Of a stretch of DNA of 17,132 nucleotides, positions 1 through 6,800 are shown piece by piece. Each line of letters starts with the position of its first letter. Position 1 is the stretch's first letter. The notes beneath the pieces were generated by a model. It had not been told where the DNA came from, ran no database searches, and worked only from the letters and a program-made list of their open reading frames with translations. Position numbers and translations under genes: made by a program. The DNA comes from CAYVAP01 sp964343195 (GTDB lineage: Bacteria; Bacteroidota; Bacteroidia; J057), in assembly GCA_964343195.1 (NCBI GenBank), contig CAYFIR010000140.1, positions 1 to 17,132 on the forward strand, in the 5' to 3' direction.

Positions 1-471
1 ATTTAATCAACATCAGCCTGAAACCCTGAGGTTGATTAATTCTAAAATGTGGTTTTCAGACCCTGTGTGGGGATTTTCTTCATTAAAAAAATGGATAAAG
101 TCCAGCTAAGTAGGTGATCAAAAATAACTTCAAATGAGAGGTATGTAGGTCTGAAGGTCATAAGCAGCGATTTGCCTTCATATCCCCAGTTCCTTCGGCT
201 GCGCTCCCCGATTCTACCGCTATGCGGCATCCATGACCGGGATCTTCGACAGGACAAGACTCCCTACCTATATAACTCTGGCCAACTACTTACCACAAAG
301 TTTGAAAACCCAATGGGATCCTACTTATGGGCAAATCCGATAACAGGAAGGAAGTTGTTGGTTAACCTGAGCTCCCTACTTATCGGGGCATCCCCATTAG
401 TCTCCCCCCTAAAACTGTCTGAGATCCTCCCGATGGAAAGATCTGGTTCAATATACCCAATATCCACGCCT
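1..471. other. Non-coding stretch downstream of the histidine kinase
   Basis: No convincing gene is seen. The open frames here give compositionally odd peptides with no recognisable family and overlap the kinase 3' end or each other. The stretch holds the hairpin at 3-39 and four same-strand copies of an octamer CTACYTAY at 264-271, 286-293, 321-328 and 376-383. It also holds a GC-rich segment at about 190-255 that resembles intergenic repeat debris. No terminator for the kinase operon was found. Confidence 0.5.
3..39. repeat. Inverted repeat / hairpin near the window edge
   Basis: TTAATCAAC (3-11) is perfectly complemented by GTTGATTAA (31-39). After one mismatch, a further TCAG/CTGA pairing lies inside. 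There is no T-tract and no gene end nearby (the kinase stop on the minus strand is about 430 bases away), so a terminator role for a gene in this window is unlikely. It may belong to a gene beyond the left edge. Confidence 0.4.
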
Positions 472-1236
472 TTACTCCAGTTCAATGAGCGCCTTGAGCC
501 CATTACCGGGGGAAGTTTCAAACTGCCAGCTTCCACCGATCATGTTGAGGCGACTTTCGATGTTGCTTAAGCCCAGTCCCTTGGCCTGAGTCAGTTTTTC
601 CTTCTCAACTCCCTGCCCATCATCCTGGTAATAAACGGCGGACTGGCCCTTCCGAAAAGGGTAACGAATGGTGATCTGACCCGCTTTGCCGTGCAGCGCC
701 GAGTTCTTGATCAACTCCTGTAGGATGCGAAAGAGGTTGAGGGCCTTCATTGGGTCATTCAGCGTTTCATCCAGCCCTTCGACTTCCAGGTCAAAGGAAA
801 TGTTCCCTGCTTTTTCATAGCCTCCGCAGAGTTCTTCCAGGGCCACCTTGAGCCCAAATTTTTCCAAAGTAGGGGGGAGCAGTTCATGCGACATCCGTCG
901 CGTGGTGTCGATGCTGGTTTTCAGGACATCCTGAACCTCTCCCACCAGGCCGAGTTGCTTCTCGTCCTGCCCCTTTTTGAGCCGGTGCATGTACAGCGAG
1001 ATGACGTTGAGCTTGGAGCCAATGTCGTCGTGCAATTCACGGGCGATGCGGCTACGCTCCTCCTCCTGCGCCATGATCGTCTTTTGGAGGATCATTTCCT
1101 GGGATTCCAGCTTTTGGGATAAAAGCCTCCGTTGTGCCCGGCTGTAAAACAGGATCAGCGTCAGCGCCATGCTGAGCATAATCACGATTCCGGAAACGAT
1201 GAAAATGGGGATTTCCTGATCCTGGAGGCCTTCCAT
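472..1236 (-). CDS. Sensor histidine kinase (HisKA_3 / HATPase_c, NarL-partner class)
   Basis: A 254-aa membrane-anchored histidine kinase expected to autophosphorylate and pass phosphate to a LuxR/NarL-type response regulator. One N-terminal helix (about residues 8-31) is followed by a short coiled coil and the HisKA_3 dimerisation motif ARELHDDIGSKLN with phosphoacceptor His69. The ATPase domain shows an N-box QELIKNSALHG with Asn178, a G1 box DDGQGV (205-210) and a G2 box GLGLSNIESR (220-229). There is no periplasmic or PAS sensor domain, so the input probably comes from the overlapping upstream 7TM gene. The ATG start at 1236 gives a 55-bp overlap with that gene; a later Met at 1179 would remove the overlap but cut the membrane helix. 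No response regulator is encoded in the window. Family assignment is secure; signal and partner are unknown. Confidence 0.93.
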   Translation of the reverse strand: MEGLQDQEIPIFIVSGIVIMLSMALTLILFYSRAQRRLLSQKLESQEMILQKTIMAQEEERSRIARELHDDIGSKLNVISLYMHRLKKGQDEKQLGLVGEVQDVLKTSIDTTRRMSHELLPPTLEKFGLKVALEELCGGYEKAGNISFDLEVEGLDETLNDPMKALNLFRILQELIKNSALHGKAGQITIRYPFRKGQSAVYYQDDGQGVEKEKLTQAKGLGLSNIESRLNMIGGSWQFETSPGNGLKALIELE

Positions 1237-1832
1237 ATACTGATGAGAATGAGTAATCTGCTCACAAAATTAAGCACTACATTGATAATCCACAGTGGTG
1301 CCATCTCGTAGGAAAAAAAGTCCCCAAACATGAATAAAAACAGACTCCCGGAATAATAAATCAAAATCGAGGAGTTCATCCAGTTTTGGGCCAGCGTCAC
1401 CTCATCCTGTGGCCTTATCTGAAAGATGAAACCGACGGCGTATGCTATCAATAAAAGCTGAACCAGGGTTTTGGCATAGGAGTTATAACTGAATACATCC
1501 TGGATCAATAGGGAATTTACAACAATCAACAAGGAGATCCCTATGATAAAAAACCAAAATAGTCTGTCCGGCCACCTGCCGAACAGACCCATTTTTTTAT
1601 AAACCAGGGAAAACAGGATAAACTCAAGCAGTGTATAGAGGTGAAGCAGGGGGAGGTTATTGGTTCCCGCTGGTAATAAAAGCACGGCCAATTCAACCAG
1701 CAAATTCCATCCCAGATACAAGCCCAAGTACCTGAAGGTATCCGGGATATCCTTCCAATGGTACACGATCAGCACCATTGAAGCGATTAGCAAACCCAGC
1801 GTCAGGTCCATCAAAATCTCATCTACCGCCAT
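1182..1832 (-). CDS. Seven-helix integral membrane protein, putative sensor partner of the kinase
   Basis: A 216-aa very hydrophobic protein with about seven predicted transmembrane segments and almost no soluble domain. I chose the ATG at 1832 because the codon just upstream that could extend the frame is TTG. I do not recognise a named family, though small 7TM proteins encoded beside HisKA_3 kinases occur in Bacteroidota. Its 3' end overlaps the kinase gene by 55 bp in another frame, which implies co-transcription and coupled translation. Inference: it is the sensing half of a two-polypeptide receptor whose kinase half has only one membrane helix. The alternative is a transport or scaffold protein. 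Confidence 0.8.
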   Translation of the reverse strand: MAVDEILMDLTLGLLIASMVLIVYHWKDIPDTFRYLGLYLGWNLLVELAVLLLPAGTNNLPLLHLYTLLEFILFSLVYKKMGLFGRWPDRLFWFFIIGISLLIVVNSLLIQDVFSYNSYAKTLVQLLLIAYAVGFIFQIRPQDEVTLAQNWMNSSILIYYSGSLFLFMFGDFFSYEMAPLWIINVVLNFVSRLLILISIWKASRIRKSPFSSFPES

Positions 1833-1907
1833 CAATTATTTCCAATCAGCATAGGTTCCTCAAAAGTGCCTGAATAATAATTGATTTTCCTTTACCGAGC
1901 ACAAAGT

Positions 1908-2648
1908 CTAGTCAAAAGAATAACAATTTGTCATAGGATCTGGACCACAGGCTGCAAACACCCACCCATACTCGGGGTCGGAAGTATCACAACTTTGTTG
2001 ATTCCCACCACATAGGAAGGTCTTCAGTTCTAGTGTCTGATCTTGTGCATCTTTGTTGACCACCAAATATGACTCAACCCCATCCGCCAGGGCATTTTCC
2101 AGAAAGCTATCCAGATCTGCTCGACCAAACCAAAAACCTTCTGCATCTCCCAGATCTTCCACCGTAAATCCAACAGGCTCATCTTCGAGGAAACTGGGAC
2201 AGTAAACAGGACAGGGTCGCATAAAATCGTAGAAGGCATACTCTTCGAGCTCTTGGTTATAAATGGCAAAAATCATTTTAAAGGAGGAGCTATCCGATGT
2301 TACCTCCTCCAGACCAATCAATGCATAAATCTTGTGTTCATTCTGATGATCAGGATCGTTCAAAACGGCTCTCAGGTCACCGTGATTAAGCTCGAAGGAA
2401 TTCACAAAGTCCTGTTCGATGGGTTCTTCTCCCAGTGCCTGAAAGGCATCTACATAGGCTTTTGCATCCTCTCTGGAGATAACAACCGAACTTTCTCCAT
2501 TCACTTCCATGCCTCTGGATTTTTCACCTTCCTGCATTTCCGGCACATCAGATTGATCCTGCCCGGAATCGGAGGATTTTTCTGCACAAGCAGAAATAAA
2601 AAAAGCCACGCTAATTGCGCTCACCAAAATCAAGCTAGAGATTCTCAT
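1908..2648 (-). CDS. Lipoprotein of unknown function
   Basis: A 246-aa predicted lipoprotein. Residues 1-20 form a signal peptide ending in a type II lipobox (ISA-C, Cys21), followed by a Ser/Asp/Glu-rich, probably disordered tether to about residue 50. The remaining domain is acidic and has several closely spaced cysteine pairs near its middle and C-terminus (PCPVYC, CGGNQQSC, CGPDPMTNC), which suggests disulfides in an exported protein. I recognise no family. It is a lone minus-strand gene, 75 bp upstream of the membrane-sensor gene on the same strand, so it could be co-transcribed with that gene. No terminator was found between them. The ATG at 2648 places the signal peptide exactly at the N-terminus. 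Confidence 0.8.
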   Translation of the reverse strand: MRISSLILVSAISVAFFISACAEKSSDSGQDQSDVPEMQEGEKSRGMEVNGESSVVISREDAKAYVDAFQALGEEPIEQDFVNSFELNHGDLRAVLNDPDHQNEHKIYALIGLEEVTSDSSSFKMIFAIYNQELEEYAFYDFMRPCPVYCPSFLEDEPVGFTVEDLGDAEGFWFGRADLDSFLENALADGVESYLVVNKDAQDQTLELKTFLCGGNQQSCDTSDPEYGWVFAACGPDPMTNCYSFD

Positions 2649-3154
2649 TTTAAAGTAGCGTTAGGGGTTACTTTTAATTCTTATGCATGAAACATAAGCA
2701 CGAGCTTAAATTACAAACCCATGAATCAAAAGCAAGGAATCGGCTTGCATTTAGCAGGAGTCTATTATGCTTTCAGGTATCCTTGAAAAGGAATCCTCCG
2801 CTGCCACAACCGAGCCGAACGGAGTCGGAAAGACTAGAACAGCACCGGGTTTGGGGACCCGGCGCAGCCCATTCTGGTTGTCCGACGACTCCGATCGTCG
2901 GGCAGTGCTAGTCTTCGGAATTCCGATCCCGTCGACAGCCCAGACCGAGCGGAGTCGGAAAGACTAGAACAGCACCGGGTTCGGAGACCCGGCGCAGCCC
3001 ATTCTGGTTGTCCGACGACTCCGATCGTCGGACGCTGCTAGTCTTCGGAATTCCGATCCCGCCGACAGCCCAGGCCGAGCGGAGTCGGAAAGACTTGGTT
3101 GGCACCGGATTCTGCCTAGGTGGACAGGTCTGATCTCCTGCGCAGCGAGAGTAG
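2649..3154. other. Intergenic region holding the structured repeat array
   Basis: A 506-bp gap between two minus-strand genes. Apart from the repeat array at 2811-3113, I see no gene in it. Open frames across the array are by-products of its GC-rich palindromes. The first 160 bp should contain the lipoprotein promoter, but no clear Bacteroidota -33/-7 pair was identified. Confidence 0.6.
2811..3113. repeat. Tandem 130-bp structured repeat, two full copies plus a decayed third
   Basis: Copy 1 is 2821-2950 and copy 2 is 2951-3080, with 7 differences in 130. A partial copy starts at 3081 and decays after about 3095, with similarity fading out by 3113. Each unit contains an outer pair of arms (2825-2837 with 2908-2914 plus 2921-2926), whose right side is split by a 6-nt bulge. 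Inside are a hairpin CCGGGT/ACCCGG (2845-2862) and a hairpin CCGACGA/TCGTCGG (2882-2901). The right arm contains the 12-bp palindrome TCGGAATTCCGA. All seven differences lie outside the paired arms. The CCGAGCGGAGTCGG flank resembles short repeats I recall from intergenic regions of Bacteroidota. Confidence 0.85.
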
Positions 3155-3604
3155 TTACTCCTCGGGCAAATTTTCTAAATCTCCCAAATCCTTACCTCTG
3201 CCAGTTGTACGTTTGTTTATCCGAAGATCTTTCAAACCGACGACTTTTACACTTGTCCCGTCAATCTCCATTTCGTTGCGCCGGGCGTAGGCTGTATCGA
3301 AGACTAATCCAGAAGTGGAGGTCATAACATCTATTCTGAGAGGGGGGTACCCCAACTGAACCACATTATCAGGATTTACAAAGTCGTCAGCAGTCAGGTT
3401 GGGAAACTGAAACCCAAAATCTGAGAGGGCTTTGATCACCTTTCGAGCATTCTCTTCAGTAGGCTTGACCCAAAAATCAATATCTCCGGTCGCACGCACA
3501 TGTCCATATGCCGCTACTGCATAACCTCCCAACAAAAGGTATTCAACCTCATGCTCGTTTAACCACTCGATAAACTCTTTGAAGTCTGGGGGTAGGGTCA
3601 TCAT
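3155..3604 (-). CDS. Minimal nucleotidyltransferase-fold protein
   Basis: A 149-aa protein of the polymerase-beta nucleotidyltransferase fold (MNT/AbiEii-like, DUF6036-like). It shows the GG motif (Gly26-Gly27 in LLGGYAVAAYG), the catalytic pair D-x-D (Asp41, Asp43 in ATGDIDFWV) and a candidate third acid, Asp92, in LRIDVMT. The C-terminal segment GLKDLRINKRTTGRGKDLGD matches the usual ending of this family. ATG codons at 3604 and 3601 are the plausible starts; a further in-frame TTG at 3613 is less likely. Both ATGs lie inside the 3' end of the upstream small gene, so the two are likely translationally coupled. Family members can act as toxin-antitoxin partners or tRNA/protein nucleotidyltransferases. 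The actual target here is unknown. Confidence 0.85.
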   Translation of the reverse strand: MMTLPPDFKEFIEWLNEHEVEYLLLGGYAVAAYGHVRATGDIDFWVKPTEENARKVIKALSDFGFQFPNLTADDFVNPDNVVQLGYPPLRIDVMTSTSGLVFDTAYARRNEMEIDGTSVKVVGLKDLRINKRTTGRGKDLGDLENLPEE

Positions 3605-3752
3605 TATAGCCAAATAAATGTTGACGCAAGAACTCCAATGCCCTCCATCGCGCTTCGAGAGGCTGAGCCAACCAGTACTGCCAATCCTGGTCAGGGATCC
3701 CTTGTTCGGTGATCTTGAATGCCGAACGGTTCATGCGAAATTCTTCGGACAT
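3549..3752 (-). CDS. Small conserved partner of the nucleotidyltransferase
   Basis: A 67-aa protein with the pattern MNRSAFKIT..., a DWQYWLAQP..RWRALEFLRQHLFGY segment and PRLQRVYRVV near its end. I recall this layout from small proteins encoded directly upstream of nucleotidyltransferases of this type in many bacteria, though I cannot name the family. Starts are possible at 3752 (MSEEFR) or 3734 (MNRSAF). The second fits the conserved N-terminus better. It overlaps the following gene by about 56 bp in a different frame. The size and arrangement suggest a two-gene module, possibly toxin-antitoxin-like, but nothing in the sequence proves that. Confidence 0.72.
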   Translation of the reverse strand: MSEEFRMNRSAFKITEQGIPDQDWQYWLAQPLEARWRALEFLRQHLFGYNDDPTPRLQRVYRVVKRA

Positions 3753-3860
3753 GGAATTACTCTTTGGTTAAAGATACGAATCAAGGAGGGGAAATGGTAG
3801 TTCGCTTCACCGTCTGTAGAAATGAGGCATACCCAGATCGGTTTTAGGTCGCCCCCCTAC

Positions 3861-6800
3861 TCACTGCCCATTCCCCCGCTCCAACACCTCCTTAATCGCC
3901 ATCAGCCCCTCCGAGAAACTCCCCATCTCCTTCACCAACTGCGCCATGCGATCGGCGCTGAGCGTCTTCTGCTCACGGTAAATGCGGCAGATTTCATCCC
4001 AGCGCTGGGCGTCGCCGTTGGCGGCGTAGTCGTTGAGCTGCTTGAACTTGAGCAGGTTGGCCTCGGCACCGGTGGTGAGGGTCTGCGACTCGCCTTCGTA
4101 GTGCGAGAGGATCAGCGTGTGTAGCTCCTCGTCATTCATGATGGGGACCACCTTCTCGGCGAGGCGGGCCATGTTGCGGTAGGAACCTTGCAGCAAAAAC
4201 GGCGGCTCGGTGCGGTACTCGTCCTGCTGCCCGGCGGAGGCGATGTACTGCTGATTCACGCGCAGGATCACGTCGCGTACCACGAGCAACTTGCGCAGCA
4301 CGGCCAGGTATTCTTCCATTTCCTCCGACGAAATGTTGCCCTCAAAGTCCAGCCCTTCCTGCTGCCCCGTCTCAGCGACGCGGATGATCGCCCGAATGTC
4401 TCGTTGCGACTGACTGGCCAGACGGTTCAGAACCGGATTGGCGGTCAGGGCATTCTCCAGGTAGCTGAGCTTGAAGTGATCCGCAGAGTCCCCGATGATG
4501 TCGCCCAGGTTGTAGGTGTCGGCGCGGTTGGAGAGCATGTCCGGAATGCGGAATTTCTCCCCCGACTCGGTGTAGGGGTTGCCCGCCATGACGACAGCGA
4601 CCTTTTTGCCGCGCAGGTCGTAGGTGCGGGTCTGCCCCTGATAGACGCCCTCGATCTTGCGCTGCGCATCGGTCAGCGAGATGAATTTCTGCAAAAACTC
4701 CGGGTTACAGTGCTGGATGTCGTCGAGGTAAATCATCACGTTGTCGCCCATTTCCAGCGACAAATTCAGCTTGGCCAGTTCCTCGCGGGCGGCGGCATTC
4801 GGTGCTTCACTGGGGTCCAGTGAGGTAACGTGATGGCCAATGGCCGGGCCATTGATCTTCATAAAGATAAGCCCCAGGCGATTGGCGATGTACTCCATCA
4901 GGGTGGTCTTGCCATATCCCGGAGGCGAAATCAGTAGCAGCAAGCCCTGTCGGTCGGTGCGGGTATTCTCGCCCACCGTGCCTAGCTGCTTGGCGAGGTT
5001 GTCGCCGATAAGTGGCAGGTACACCTTGTCGATGAGTTGATTACGCACAAAAGCCGACATGACCTTGGGGCGAAATTCCTCCAGGCGGAGACGCACACGG
5101 GACTTCTCGACCAACTCATGCTTGAGCTTTTGGTAGGCTTCGAATTGCGGCACGACCTGCTGCACGTGGTGGCGCAGCTTCCGCATGAAGGCGTGGTAGT
5201 CAAGTTCGTACACTCCCCCCTCCCCGATGGCGGAGTGTTCGCCAGCCATGCCATCGATTTGGCGGGTGAGGTCCACCGCCAGGGTCCGCTTGACGGAGTA
5301 GCTGTTGGCGAAGAGGATGGCCGCAGTTTCCAGTACCGGCGAACTGCCGGTCGCCCCTACCTGGGTGCCATTATACGCCCGAACCCAATGTCGGATCAGT
5401 TCGAAGCGCTCTTCGGGCGCATCGGTAAGTTCCTCCACCGACTTGTTGAACTTCGCCGTCAGGCGATGATGTTTGAGGTGCTGGGTGAAGGATTTGTACA
5501 GTTCGCCTGCTGCACCACTGATGACGAAATGGTCGTCCTGGGTCAATTCGTAAAAGAGGTATTCTGAAGCTTCGCCTGCCACTCCCTCCGGGAAAAGTCG
5601 ATGCATCTGCAAAAAGACGTGCATTTGCTCCGCCAAATCATCGATCACGTCGTCGAATTCGTGGGTATTGGGGAAAGCCTGGAGGATCACCCCTGCGCCT
5701 TTGAGGCGGATGTTGAGGAGATTCTTCTCGGTTTCACCAATGAATCCCGCCCAAAAAACCTGGGCACAGGCGCGTGCTTCAGGGCTGTAACGCAGCAGGT
5801 CCATGCCCTGCTGGAGTTCCTGCAACTGCTGGAGGATAAGGGCGGCGTCGTGGTCGTGGATGCCCTTGATGTAGCCTTCGGTGTAGCGGGTGGCCATGAA
5901 GGATTGGACGTCGTCGAGGGTTAGAGTCCTCCCCCCAGCCCCCTCCAAAGGGGGAGAAGAAAGCATCACATAAGCCAAGTATTCCCCGCGATAGACCTGG
6001 TCAGATTCGGAGACGACCGACATGTTCCATACCGGGCGAGTGGCCAGGAAGGCGGGGTCATCGATTTTTTCGAAGAAGTTGGTGCCGGTCAGGTGCAGGT
6101 ACTGGTCACCCTCGCGCTGCACGATGCTCAGGTCGAGGTCCTGCTGGTTGACGGAGAAGTGATGGCGGCCAAATTTGATGACGTTGTCGCCACCAACAAA
6201 TAGCTCGCTGCGGTCCTTGAGTTGGCGGACGGCCTCTTCGCGCAGGGTCTTGAGGCGGCTTTGCAGATCGCCCGCCTTGACGGGATCGCCCAGCGTGTTC
6301 AGCTCCTCGACGATGTCGCGCACTTTGTTGACCATCAGGTCCGCAGCGAAGTAGCCGTTGATTTCGTTGACCTCCTCGAACTTCCCGGCGCGGTTCTGGA
6401 TGCCTTTGAGGATGCGTTCTGCGCTGTTCATCAGGGTAGTGGCACGCTGCTGCCGCTTTTCGAGCAGTTGCACGCGGCGGGTTTCAAAGGCGTTGTACAC
6501 TTCTTCGCGCTTCTCGGATAACTGCCCCACGAACTCATCAAATTCCGAGAATTTGCCCTCCAATTCCTCCACCTGCACCATGAGCTTGGTGAGGTACTGC
6601 TCGGTCTTCTCGGGGGTGTCACAGAGGTCGAGGTAGTTGATGATGCTCTGGCTGAGGAGCTTGAGCTGAGCGTTGAATTCAGCTTTGGCCTCCGAGCCAG
6701 ACAACTCGCGGCGGCGGGCCTTGAGCTGGGAGCGCAGGGTATTCAGTTGAGCAAAAATGGCCGACACGTTGTCGATGATGCGCGTGGTCTGGGTCGCATC

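Noticed and set aside
172..570. 132-aa plus-strand frame over the left intergenic region
   Set aside because: Its last third is antisense to the kinase gene, and the rest has no family resemblance and atypical composition.
2687..3105. Short open frames on both strands across the 130-bp repeats
   Set aside because: They are translations of palindromic repeat DNA. The peptides repeat with the DNA unit and have no start context or family.
2811..3113. Repeat array considered as CRISPR or as integron attC sites
   Set aside because: The units are 130 bp with no unique spacers, which excludes CRISPR. No GTTRRRY / RYYYAAC pair of integron boxes frames the units, and no integrase is nearby.
4188..5567. 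Long open frames (about 176-211 aa) antisense to the giant ATPase gene
   Set aside because: They lie opposite a well-supported gene with clear AAA+ motifs. Their peptides are rich in Leu/Val/His as expected from reverse reading of GC-rich codons, and they match no family.
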